A stretch of 40,955 nucleotides of DNA from contig MHBK01000005.1 of NCBI GenBank assembly GCA_001804865.1, positions 1 to 40,955 on the forward strand, in the 5' to 3' direction. The notes under the pieces are model-generated. The model was not told the DNA's origin. It worked only from the letters and a program-made list of their open reading frames with translations, and made no database searches. The translations under genes and the position numbers were made by a program. Within the stretch, counting starts at the first letter, position 1. Each line of letters starts with the position of its first letter. Shown here in pieces: positions 23,508 through 32,478 of this stretch. Origin of the DNA: Lentisphaerae bacterium GWF2_57_35 (GTDB lineage: Bacteria > Verrucomicrobiota > Kiritimatiellia > CAIQIC01 > GWF2-57-35).

Positions 23508-26417
23508 ATGAGAAAAGGTCTATGGGGCTTGTGGACGGGGGTTCTGGCGGCGGCGAGCGCCTTCGGGCAAACCGGGGAATTCGACCGCGGGTTCGCCATG
23601 CTCCGTGAATTGGGATTGCCCGATGTCGCGGAGGCGGAATACGTCAACCTGACCCTCCACGGACCGTATTCCGACAATTCCTATTTCTTTCGGCAGATGA
23701 AGCTGACCGGCAATGCGTGGAAACTACCGGCCGCGACGAACGCCGCGCCCTCGACATTCATTGTCGAGCAGTCTCGGCAACTGGAGGTGTACAAACCTGC
23801 GGAGCTGGAGAAGCTGCGGCAGCAGGAGGCTCAAACCCAGAAAGGCCCGAAAAAAAAGAAAGCGTCCGGCGTGTACTTCGGGTACGGCGCGGACGACCGA
23901 ATGAGCGGGCAATGGCGGACCGCCGACCTGGCGCGCGACCTGCAGAAGATCGCCGAGTATCTCGAAAAGGAAGATAGCCGCAATTTCGAATGGCAGTTTT
24001 CCTCGGGAGCGGCCGGACAGATTTTTCTTTTTGCCGCCCAAGCCAACCGCAAGGGCTATGGTCAGGAAGCCTCCCGTCTGGTGAAGATTGTTTTCGAGAA
24101 GGCCGGCGACCGCAAGAGGGTGATTGCCCAGGGGATCAACCATCTTGCTGACGGCCAGTATGCCGATGCCTATGCCGCTTTTCGGCGCACCCGGGACTGG
24201 CAAGCCTATCATGACGCACTCCGCACGCTCGGCGCCAAGTTCCCCATCGGCTGGCAGAAGAGAGGCGCCGTTCAGCGATTGATCGGCCTATTGGAGACTC
24301 ATCTCCAGGCCGGCCCTGCGCCGAAAGCGGCCGGAGAGGGCCTGACCGACGAGGATCAAAGCCTGGCCGCAGAATTGGCGAGCAAGCCCAAAGAGCGGCA
24401 ACCTTATTACACCGCTTCCAGTCCCCTCTGGATTCTGCCCATCAAACCGGCCCCCAACCTGCCGACACCCCCCACCCCGTCGACGCTTGAGCGCATCAAG
24501 GCCCGGGGCCCGTCGTCCCTGCCCTTGCTGATGGCCCTGCTGGACGATTCGTACCTGACCGAATGGTCGATCCAGGACGCCCAGGGACTGTCGCACTCCT
24601 TCAGCTTCTCCAGCGTGGATTCGATGTCCGAGGAGATGACCGATCAGCTTTTCCGCAACATGGAACGGCCGGCCACCCGGGGGGACATCGCCAGAATTCT
24701 GCTGAGTCCCTTGCTGCTCATGGGCTCGGACGAAGCCCGACGGCTGGACGGAATGAACGACGACGAGTTTCGCGCGGAAGCCCGGAGTTGGTATGACGCA
24801 AATCGGACCAACACGGTAAACGAATGGGCGAAAAAATATATGGAAGAGGGCCAATCGGAGCAGAAGACCGCCGCGCTCCAATATCTCATCGAGCATTCCA
24901 AGCCGGAAGAGCTGCCCCTCCTGGAACGCCACATCGTCGACGACGAAAGACCCGAACGCAGTATGAGTGCGGTGATGGAATATGCCGCGGCCCGCGGCAA
25001 GGAGGCCGAGGCCTTCGTTCAGGGGTATGTCGAAAAATACTGGCAGGCCAAAGAGAGCGAAATGGCCGAATACGACAGCCTGGACGCGGATGCCCGCGCC
25101 CGCATGCAACAAAGCAGCAGCAACGAAGTGCGGCAATTGCTGGCCGCTGTGACCGGCCGGTCGACGGATGAAATGCTGATGGCGGTGGCCGAGGGGCGGG
25201 AAGACCTGGAAGCCAATACCCTGCTCATTTCCCAGCGCTTGAAAAAAATGGATGCCCCTGCCGCCCTGACCGCGATCCTGGGCGCGGTCGTAAAGGCCCA
25301 GGAGCCAGCCATCCGACGGCAACTACTGTATCTGCCCCTGCACGTACCAGCCCTGAATCGAAAAATCATGGCCCGCATGACCGGCGAAACCCCGGAAGCA
25401 GCGCCGGATATGGGGCTCCATGCGGAGTCGTGGACGATACTGGCGAATGACCAGCGCGCATTGCCCGAAACGCCCTTCGAGGCACAACCCGTGACCGTGG
25501 CGGATATCGCCGCTTGGACGATCGAGAAGGTGTACGGGCCTGTACAGAGCCGTGAGGAAGCCAAAGCCCTTCAACTGTTGGGCCGTCGCGCCACGGCCCT
25601 GACGCAGGAACGAGCCCGTCTCCGAGTCGCCGGAAAAACCGAAGCGGAACTGCCGCCCTATCCAAGCGCCGACAAGGTCAGCAAGGAACAACGCGAGTCC
25701 CTGATGGAAAGGCTGGAGCAGGCCAAAACGGAAGACGTGCAACAGGCGGTGTCGGCGATCTCGCTCGACGAATGGCTGGCCCTGGACAACGAGCTGGAAA
25801 AGAACGAGGCGCTGAACCGCAAATTACAACCGCTGTCCCTGCAGATTGTGCAAGTGGAAACGCCCGCCCATTCCTCCGCCGCAGACCGCTTCACGGCGCT
25901 GAAGGGCCGCCCGCTGGATCGAAAGGTCGTAGAAGATTTATTGGAGTACAGCAAGCAAGAGGTCGGCGCCGGGCAGGGCGTGTTGGTTCAAATCCTGCAT
26001 CCGTCTTGCCTGGACGGCATCCGGATACAGATTGGCCCGCCTCCGGACGCAAAGGCCTTGTACCCTTACGGCATCCGCCTCAACGAAGAAGAGCGATCGG
26101 TGGTCGGCTGGTGCCAGGTCTCCAGTCTGGCCAACGCGAAAGCCGTCTGGATGCTGCCCGCCCCCTCCGTAGAAAGCCCGACAGGAAAAACCGCCGAAAA
26201 GTCGCTTGAAGACGAACTGCTCGCCACGGCTCTGAACGAGGCCGCCCAGGAACTGCGCCAAGGCGAGGACCGGCAACAAATCGATTTTTGGAGCCAAATC
26301 CATGCGTTGGTTGAAGGCCAGGCCAAGGCCACCCGCATGGCTTCCATCCGCTTCGTCGGCGTACCCGCCGCCGATCGACTGTCACCCGCGAAGGAGAGCA
26401 AAAATGACGACCAGTGA
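23508..26417 (+). CDS. Large secreted helical protein of unknown function
   Basis: The protein has 969 residues. The ATG at 23508 is chosen because AAGGG lies at proper distance and the signal peptide (WTGVLAAASAFG, cut before Gln) begins there; an ATG three codons earlier is too close to the ribosome-binding sequence. There is no membrane anchor after the signal. A lysine patch (PKKKKAS) occurs near residue 115. Large parts are predicted helical and resemble degenerate HEAT- or TPR-like repeats (for example about 430-580). I recognise no family domain or catalytic motif. Its 3' end overlaps the moxR start by 14 bases. Its place before moxR suggests a substrate, scaffold or partner of the ATPase/VWA machine. 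Confidence 0.85.
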   Translation: MRKGLWGLWTGVLAAASAFGQTGEFDRGFAMLRELGLPDVAEAEYVNLTLHGPYSDNSYFFRQMKLTGNAWKLPAATNAAPSTFIVEQSRQLEVYKPAELEKLRQQEAQTQKGPKKKKASGVYFGYGADDRMSGQWRTADLARDLQKIAEYLEKEDSRNFEWQFSSGAAGQIFLFAAQANRKGYGQEASRLVKIVFEKAGDRKRVIAQGINHLADGQYADAYAAFRRTRDWQAYHDALRTLGAKFPIGWQKRGAVQRLIGLLETHLQAGPAPKAAGEGLTDEDQSLAAELASKPKERQPYYTASSPLWILPIKPAPNLPTPPTPSTLERIKARGPSSLPLLMALLDDSYLTEWSIQDAQGLSHSFSFSSVDSMSEEMTDQLFRNMERPATRGDIARILLSPLLLMGSDEARRLDGMNDDEFRAEARSWYDANRTNTVNEWAKKYMEEGQSEQKTAALQYLIEHSKPEELPLLERHIVDDERPERSMSAVMEYAAARGKEAEAFVQGYVEKYWQAKESEMAEYDSLDADARARMQQSSSNEVRQLLAAVTGRSTDEMLMAVAEGREDLEANTLLISQRLKKMDAPAALTAILGAVVKAQEPAIRRQLLYLPLHVPALNRKIMARMTGETPEAAPDMGLHAESWTILANDQRALPETPFEAQPVTVADIAAWTIEKVYGPVQSREEAKALQLLGRRATALTQERARLRVAGKTEAELPPYPSADKVSKEQRESLMERLEQAKTEDVQQAVSAISLDEWLALDNELEKNEALNRKLQPLSLQIVQVETPAHSSAADRFTALKGRPLDRKVVEDLLEYSKQEVGAGQGVLVQILHPSCLDGIRIQIGPPPDAKALYPYGIRLNEEERSVVGWCQVSSLANAKAVWMLPAPSVESPTGKTAEKSLEDELLATALNEAAQELRQGEDRQQIDFWSQIHALVEGQAKATRMASIRFVGVPAADRLSPAKESKNDDQ

Positions 26418-27396
26418 AACCGTTTGGACCCAGACTCAAACCCGCATTGCCGCCCTGAAAAAAGAGATCGGCCGCGTGATCGTCGGCCAGGAGGATTTGA
26501 TCGAGGAAATGTTGGTGGCCCTGCTGTGCAAGGGCCACTGCCTGATCGTCGGCGTGCCCGGCCTGGCCAAGACGCTTCTCGTCAGCACGCTGGGCCGAAT
26601 CCTGGGCCTGACCTTCCACCGCATTCAGTTCACGCCGGACTTGATGCCCACCGACATCCTCGGCAGTGAAATTTTGCAGGAGGACCCGGAGACGGGCCAC
26701 CGGCGTTTTCAGTTTGTTCCGGGCCCCGTCTTCGCAAACCTGATCCTGGCGGACGAGATCAACCGCACTCCGCCCAAAACGCAGGCGGCGTTGCTCGAAG
26801 CCATGCAGGAAAAGCAGGTAACCGTCAGCGGCAAAAGCCTGGCGCTTAAAGAGCCGTTCATGGTGTTTGCCACACAGAATCCCATCGAGCACGAAGGCAC
26901 CTATCCCCTGCCGGAAGCCCAACTCGACCGTTTCTTTTTCTGCCTGAACATCGCCTACCCCAGCTCCGAGGAAGAACGCCAGATTGTCCTGCGCACCACC
27001 GCGCGCGAAGCGCCGGCGAGCGAACAGATTCTGGAAGACGGAGCCCTGCTCGCCTTGCAGGAGGCCGTACTCGACGTTCCCCTGCCGGAGCATGTGCTGG
27101 CCTATATCGTCCGGCTGGTGCAGGCCTCGCGCCCGGATTCGCAGGCGGCGACGGACTACATCAAAAAGTATGTCGCCTGGGGCGCAGGACCGCGGGCCTC
27201 GCAAACCTTCACCCGCTCCGCCAAGGCGCTGGCGGCCCTGCGCGGGCATCCGGGAGCGTCGGTCGAGGAGGTGCAAGCCGTCGCCCTGCCGGTTCTCCGG
27301 CATCGGATCATCCCCAATTACAACGCGACCGGCGAAGGCGTGAGCGTGGAAGACATCGTCAAAAATCTTTTGGACTCCGTGCCGCGCACGACATGA
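26404..27396 (+). CDS. MoxR-family AAA+ ATPase
   Basis: MoxR ATPases act as chaperones with VWA proteins in the maturation of protein complexes. The ATG at 26404 has GGAGAG upstream and gives 330 residues. Walker A is GVPGLAKT (50-57), Walker B is LADEIN (114-119), the sensor-1 region is ATQNP (155-159), followed by EGTYPLPEAQLDRF; the C-terminal lid domain holds RHRIIPNY. All motifs for ATP hydrolysis are present. The start overlaps the preceding gene by 14 bases, and its stop forms an ATGA overlap with the DUF58 gene. Cytoplasmic. Confidence 0.95.
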   Translation: MTTSETVWTQTQTRIAALKKEIGRVIVGQEDLIEEMLVALLCKGHCLIVGVPGLAKTLLVSTLGRILGLTFHRIQFTPDLMPTDILGSEILQEDPETGHRRFQFVPGPVFANLILADEINRTPPKTQAALLEAMQEKQVTVSGKSLALKEPFMVFATQNPIEHEGTYPLPEAQLDRFFFCLNIAYPSSEEERQIVLRTTAREAPASEQILEDGALLALQEAVLDVPLPEHVLAYIVRLVQASRPDSQAATDYIKKYVAWGAGPRASQTFTRSAKALAALRGHPGASVEEVQAVALPVLRHRIIPNYNATGEGVSVEDIVKNLLDSVPRTT

Positions 27397-28259
27397 AATT
27401 CAAGTACCTCAGAGCGGAAGACATCCGGGCGCTGCAACGGCTGGCCTTCGAGCCGCGTTCGCTGGTCGAGGGTCACCTGGCCGGGCGACACCGGTCCACG
27501 GCCATCGGCTCGTCCACGGAATTTCGCGACTATCGCCCGTATGTGCCGGGCGACGATCTGCGGCGCGTGGATTGGCGCGTGCTGGCGCGCACGGATCGTT
27601 TCTATCTGCGCACGCACAACCAGGAAACCAACGCGGCGTGCCATGTCTTCCTCGACAGCAGTGCGTCGATGGGCTTCGGCGCGCCCGCATCCAAATTGGA
27701 CTACGGTTCCTTCTTCGTCGCGGGCCTGGCCTATCTGGTTGCCCGCCGCCATGACGCCATTTCGCTGCACCTGTTCGACGACGCCGTGCGGGCGTTTTTC
27801 CCCGCCGGCAGCACCACGCGGCACTTGCACACGCTCCTGCGCGCGCTCGAGGCCAACCCGCCCGGCGCCCGCACTTCGCTGGCGGTCGCGCTGCAACATT
27901 CGCTCGGCCGCCTGCGGCGGCGCGGCACGCTGGTCTTGGTCTCCGATTTTTTCGACGACGCCGGCGCGATCTTCGATGCGCTCAATCCGTATCTTCACCG
28001 CGGCTTCGAAATCCACCTGTTCCATGTGCTCGACCCGGAGGAACTCCAGCTTCCGGAACGAGGGCTCGCCACTTTTGTGGATCTCGAAACGAACGGGCGC
28101 GTCGTGGCGCACACTCCGTCCATTCGCAAGCTGTACGAACAAGCCATGGCGGATCACATTCGAAACCTGCGGGAACTGGCCCGGCGTCGCCATGTGCGCT
28201 ATACCCTGGCGCGCACGGATGCCCCGCATATCGCGCTGTATGACCGGCTGATCCCATGA
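27393..28259 (+). CDS. DUF58 (VWA-like) protein
   Basis: DUF58 proteins are the regular companions of MoxR. Of 288 residues, 35-75 hold the DUF58 signature (STEFRDYRPYVPGDDLRRVDW). A VWA-like fold follows with the metal-site motif DSSAS (88-92, DxSxS intact). LVSDFFDD and the C-terminal stretch ending in LIP complete it. No membrane segment is visible. It overlaps moxR by ATGA and the next gene by ATGA, so all three are likely made in fixed ratio. Confidence 0.94.
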   Translation: MKFKYLRAEDIRALQRLAFEPRSLVEGHLAGRHRSTAIGSSTEFRDYRPYVPGDDLRRVDWRVLARTDRFYLRTHNQETNAACHVFLDSSASMGFGAPASKLDYGSFFVAGLAYLVARRHDAISLHLFDDAVRAFFPAGSTTRHLHTLLRALEANPPGARTSLAVALQHSLGRLRRRGTLVLVSDFFDDAGAIFDALNPYLHRGFEIHLFHVLDPEELQLPERGLATFVDLETNGRVVAHTPSIRKLYEQAMADHIRNLRELARRRHVRYTLARTDAPHIALYDRLIP

Positions 28260-30274
28260 ACATGCTTTGGCAACATTTTGCTTTGTGGCCCTGGCTGGCG
28301 CTGATTGCGGCGCCCCTGCTCATCCATCTCTTTGCCTTGACGCGGCCGCCGGCCTATCGATTCAGTTCCCTGGAGTTCATCCGCCGCATCGTCCGCCGCA
28401 CCCGCCGGATCGAACGGCCGCAGGATTGGCTGATTTGGCTCCTGCGGACGCTGGCGATCGCCGCAGCGGTCCTGATGTTTCTTCGTCCGTTGCTGTTCGT
28501 CCGCGGCGGCGGCGATGTCCACACGGCGCGGCATGTCGTGCTGGTGGTGGATGCCTCCGCTTCCATGTCCAGCGTGGAAAACGCCCAATCGCGGTTTTCG
28601 TCGGCCTGTTCGGAGGCCGCCGAAATCCTGGGCGGGCTCGGCGCCGGCGATACGGCGAATGTCGTCTGGATGAAAGCAAAACCGGAAGCCGTTTTTCCGT
28701 CGTCGGGCATCAATTTTTCGTATCTGCGCGACAGCCTGCGGCGGGCGCGGGTCACCAGCGAAGCCGCCGATGTCGCCTCCGCGTTGAAGCTCGGCGTGGA
28801 CTTGTTGTCCGGGCTGCCAGGCCGCAAAGAAATCTGCATTCTCTCCGACTTCCAGAAAACCAATTGGGAGGGCGTCGATTTCAAGCTGCCGCCGGAATAC
28901 AAATTGTTTACCGTCCGGGTCGGCGCGTCCGACGGCGACAACCGGGCCCTGGCCCGCCTGACCGCCCAGCCGGTGGAGCCGCTGGCCGGCGAAACACTGA
29001 CGCTCTATGCCGAAGTGCGAAATTTCTCGCCGTCCCCGCGCAAGGCGACCGTCTATCTGAATTTCGACGAACGGCATGAGCAACAGGAAGTGTCCCTCGA
29101 AGCGTGGGGCCAAGCCGCGGCCGTGTTCACGTTGCGGGCCGGCCAGGCGGGAAGCTTCCCCGTGACCGTCCGCCTGAGCGAAGACGCCTTTGCCGGCGAT
29201 AACGTCCGCCAGCTGCTGTTGCGCGTGCGGGATCGCCTGCCGATCAAAATCCTGGCCTCCGAACCGGAAACCGCCGGTTATTGGCGTCGCGCGTTGGAAA
29301 CCCTCCCCTGGGCGCAGGTCACGATGCTGGCCTCCAACCAATGGCCGGCGGAAGAAGCCGACGACATCCTGCTCCTGTCCGGCTGGGATGGAGCCGGCGC
29401 GGAGACCGTGGCGAAGCGCTTGCAAGCCGGACGAATGACGATTTGGCAACCGGCGCCGGAAACGCCGCAGGAGCGGTTGGCGGCCTTGGGCATCGCAGGA
29501 CCCGGCCTGGCCACGAACGGAGTCCTGTCCTGGGAAACCGCGCGCGAGCCTTATCGCCTTACCGTCGCGAGCCCGGACGACCCCTGCTTTGCCCTGTTCG
29601 GTCATGGAGAATACGGCGACCCCGCCGGCGGCTCGTTCCTGGGGCGTTTGCGATTGCCCCGTTTGGATCAGCCGTCCTCCGACCTGCTGTTGGCGTACCG
29701 GGATCAAGTGCCGGCGCTGATCCGCTTCCGTTTCCCAGGCGTGCTATATTTGTGGAATCTGCCCCTGCAATCGGCGGCCGGCGACTGGGCCGCACGCCCC
29801 GAATTTCTTCCCTTACTGGCGGAACTGCTGCTGAGCGGAAGAACCTTTGCCTCGTCCGGCGCCGGGTCGGGCACATTATATCCGGGGCAAATGGCAAGTC
29901 TGCCCGCCGAACAAGCCCCGCTCAATACCGCGTTCACGCTCGAGGACGAGCAAGGCGGAAAATTGCTCGTCGAAGCGAGGGAATCGAACGCCAAGGTTTA
30001 CCTCGCGGCAGGTCCCGTGAAGGAAACAGGCCTGTACCGCTGGAAGGCGGGCGACGAAACGCTGGGCTGGAGCGTTGTGAATTTTCCGATCGTCGAATCC
30101 GACCTGCGCGGCGGAGCAGCGTCTTCTCCAACCACGGGATCGCCCGCGATGTCCAGCGGTCGCGAGGTTCGCCAAGCGCAGACGGGGCTCAACCTCTGGC
30201 CTGGGCTCGTGGCCCTGGCCGGGCTGTTTCTGCTGATGGAATCCGTGGCGGTCTGGGGGGCGTCTAAAACATGA
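28256..30274 (+). CDS. BatA-like membrane protein with VWA domain
   Basis: Two membrane segments at the N-terminus (about 8-28 and 58-81) surround a cytoplasmic loop with the BatA signature RPPAYRFSSLEFIRR (30-44). A VWA domain follows (about 92-270) with an intact MIDAS, DASAS (99-103). A long region with beta-rich domains comes next, and a third membrane segment near 645-668 anchors the C-terminus. At 672 residues it is longer than classical BatA (about 330) and has the extended form found in PVC bacteria. It presumably presents the VWA domain outside the inner membrane. ATGA overlaps on both sides. Confidence 0.9.
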   Translation: MNMLWQHFALWPWLALIAAPLLIHLFALTRPPAYRFSSLEFIRRIVRRTRRIERPQDWLIWLLRTLAIAAAVLMFLRPLLFVRGGGDVHTARHVVLVVDASASMSSVENAQSRFSSACSEAAEILGGLGAGDTANVVWMKAKPEAVFPSSGINFSYLRDSLRRARVTSEAADVASALKLGVDLLSGLPGRKEICILSDFQKTNWEGVDFKLPPEYKLFTVRVGASDGDNRALARLTAQPVEPLAGETLTLYAEVRNFSPSPRKATVYLNFDERHEQQEVSLEAWGQAAAVFTLRAGQAGSFPVTVRLSEDAFAGDNVRQLLLRVRDRLPIKILASEPETAGYWRRALETLPWAQVTMLASNQWPAEEADDILLLSGWDGAGAETVAKRLQAGRMTIWQPAPETPQERLAALGIAGPGLATNGVLSWETAREPYRLTVASPDDPCFALFGHGEYGDPAGGSFLGRLRLPRLDQPSSDLLLAYRDQVPALIRFRFPGVLYLWNLPLQSAAGDWAARPEFLPLLAELLLSGRTFASSGAGSGTLYPGQMASLPAEQAPLNTAFTLEDEQGGKLLVEARESNAKVYLAAGPVKETGLYRWKAGDETLGWSVVNFPIVESDLRGGAASSPTTGSPAMSSGREVRQAQTGLNLWPGLVALAGLFLLMESVAVWGASKT

Positions 30275-32478
30275 ACCCCATTCTGCCCATCGACCTTCTC
30301 GTTCCCCTGCTGCTCCTGACGCTGGCCGGCAGCCTGTTCCCGGCCTGGCGTTCAACCCTGCGCAGCTCCTTGCCGTTGCGTCTGGCGCTGCTCGCCTGTC
30401 GGTTCGGAGCCTGGTCGATCCTGGCCGTCGCGGCCTTGAATCCCGGCGCCTGGTTCCGCGAAACCCGAAACGAAAATAGCGACTGGGCGCTTCTGCTGGA
30501 CCGCAGTTCCAGCATGCAAGTCCGGGATGTGCAGGACTCGTCACGCTGGCAGGCCGCACAAGAGCTGGCAGCTCAAGCGGTGCAAAGCGACCTCTCGCGC
30601 CGCGCCAAAATCATTCCCTTTTCAGCCCGATTGGAAGAGGTCCTGCCGGATGCGGCCGCCGCCGAAAAATTGGAAGCCAACGGGGCCGCCACGGATATCC
30701 TTCGTTCCCTGGACGAACTGATCGGCCGCTATGAGGGAGGAACACGGAAGCTCGCCGGGATTATTCTCTTGTCCGACGGACGGCAAATCGCCGCCGGCTC
30801 GGAACAGGAAACGGCCCTCCGCGCCTGTGCGCAGAACGCGCCCATTTATCCGGTCTGCCTGGGCGGGCCGGTCGAGCAAAAAGACTTGATCGTCGCCGTC
30901 GCGCAACGGCATCAGATCACCTTTGCCGAACGCCAGACACCCCTGGCCGTGCACCTGGAAAACCGGCATCTCGGCAACGTCCAGGTCCGGGTTCGCCTGC
31001 TGGACGAGGACGGAAAGGAATTGGACGCGCAGAACGCGGCTTTGCCGGACAACCAGACTGCGCGCGTGGACCTGCAATTCACGCCGACGGAAGCCGGCGC
31101 CCGTCGCCTGCAAGTCGTCGCCGATTCCTGGCCGGGGGAAACCGACCTTTCGAACAATACGACGCCCGTGGCCATCAGCGTATTGACGGAAAAAATCCAG
31201 ATTCTCTTCGTGGAGGGCCTGCCCCATTGGGATTCCAAGTTCCTCCTCCAACTCCTGCGCCGCCAACCGCACCTTCAAGCGACCACCGTGCACCGGGTCA
31301 CCAGCGAGCGCTTTTTCCGGGTGGATCTGCTCGGCGGCGACGAAACGGAAACGCGATCGTATTTTCCCGATACTCAGCCGGATTTGAATCAGTACGACAT
31401 CGTAGCCTTCGGCAAAGGCGCCGAATATTTCCTTTCGCCGGAACGCATCGGCCTTCTCCGGGATTTTGTCCAAGATCACGGCGGCGCCCTCCTCTTCTGC
31501 CGCGGCAAGCCCTATTCCGGCGCCTTGCCGGAATTGGAGCCTTTGGAGGCCCTGCAGTGGGGTGCGCCGACGGCTCGGGCCTTTCGCTGGACGCCCACCG
31601 CCGCCGGCGAGCAAGCCGGCCTCTTCGGAGTCCTGCTTCCCCCGCGCGAGGCTCCGCTTTGGGCCAACCTGCCGCCTCTTGCCCAAGCCCGGGAAAGCCT
31701 GCGCTTGAACCCCTTTGCCCAAGTGCTGGTGGAAGGGGTTTTCAACGAGACGGCGGCGCGCCGCCTGCCCCTGCTGGTTAGCCGCCGCATCGGCCGGGGG
31801 CTCTCCATCACAATCGATGCGGAGGATTTATGGCGGTGGGACTTTTTCCCGAACCATCCCGAAGCCGGAGCCTTCTACCGGCAGTTTTGGGTCAGCCTTT
31901 TTCAATGGGCGGCCTCCCAGAGCGAGTTCCTGCCGGGCCACCGGCTGGCCCTGCGCCTGGCCCCCAGCGTGGTGCGTCCGGGCGAGCCGGTCAAGGCGGT
32001 CGTGGTGGGAAGAGACCTGGGAATCGGCTTGGACGCCGCGCCTAACCTGCACATGGCAGGCCCGGACGCGAAGCAGCCGACGCTGACGCTCAAACCCGTG
32101 CCGGGCCGAAGCAACGAATGGGCCACGGTGTTCACGCTGACGACGCCCGGCCTGTATCGCCTGGAAGCCTCGAACGCCTCGACGGCGGCGTTGGAACGAA
32201 CGACCGCTGTCCTGGAAATCCGCCCCCCTCCGGGCGAGGAGCAAAACGTTAGCGCCGATCCGGACTTCCTGGCCCGATTGGCGGAGCGGTCCGGCGGGCG
32301 GGTCGTGACGGAACAAGAACTGGCAGAAACAATCCGTTCGTTCGCCCCGCGGGAAGTCGCGACCGAGAGCGGAACGTCCGCCTGGCAGCCGTCCTGGGAT
32401 CACGGCGGGCTCTTGTTGTTGTTGGCCCTTTGCCTCACGGGAGAATGGTTCCTCCGCAGAAGGAACGGTTTATTGTGA
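30271..32478 (+). CDS. Membrane protein with VWA and glutamine-amidotransferase-like regions
   Basis: The 735-residue protein opens with two membrane segments (about 5-26 and 34-60). A VWA domain (about 70-200) has the MIDAS motif DRSSS (77-81). A beta-sandwich stretch follows, and from about 300 to 500 a class I glutamine amidotransferase-like fold (ILFVEGLPHWDSKFL, YDIVAFG, LRDFVQDHGGALLF), as in related membrane VWA proteins; I see no catalytic Cys-His-Glu set, so this domain is probably structural. A last membrane segment lies at about 709-728. ATGA overlap with the gene before and GTGA overlap with the gene after. Confidence 0.88.
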   Translation: MNPILPIDLLVPLLLLTLAGSLFPAWRSTLRSSLPLRLALLACRFGAWSILAVAALNPGAWFRETRNENSDWALLLDRSSSMQVRDVQDSSRWQAAQELAAQAVQSDLSRRAKIIPFSARLEEVLPDAAAAEKLEANGAATDILRSLDELIGRYEGGTRKLAGIILLSDGRQIAAGSEQETALRACAQNAPIYPVCLGGPVEQKDLIVAVAQRHQITFAERQTPLAVHLENRHLGNVQVRVRLLDEDGKELDAQNAALPDNQTARVDLQFTPTEAGARRLQVVADSWPGETDLSNNTTPVAISVLTEKIQILFVEGLPHWDSKFLLQLLRRQPHLQATTVHRVTSERFFRVDLLGGDETETRSYFPDTQPDLNQYDIVAFGKGAEYFLSPERIGLLRDFVQDHGGALLFCRGKPYSGALPELEPLEALQWGAPTARAFRWTPTAAGEQAGLFGVLLPPREAPLWANLPPLAQARESLRLNPFAQVLVEGVFNETAARRLPLLVSRRIGRGLSITIDAEDLWRWDFFPNHPEAGAFYRQFWVSLFQWAASQSEFLPGHRLALRLAPSVVRPGEPVKAVVVGRDLGIGLDAAPNLHMAGPDAKQPTLTLKPVPGRSNEWATVFTLTTPGLYRLEASNASTAALERTTAVLEIRPPPGEEQNVSADPDFLARLAERSGGRVVTEQELAETIRSFAPREVATESGTSAWQPSWDHGGLLLLLALCLTGEWFLRRRNGLL

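Noticed and set aside
26080..27303. 407-codon minus-strand frame
   Set aside because: Antisense to moxR and the preceding gene; no recognisable domain.
28199..29707. 502-codon minus-strand frame
   Set aside because: Antisense to the BatA-like gene; glycine/arginine/glutamine-rich, no domain.
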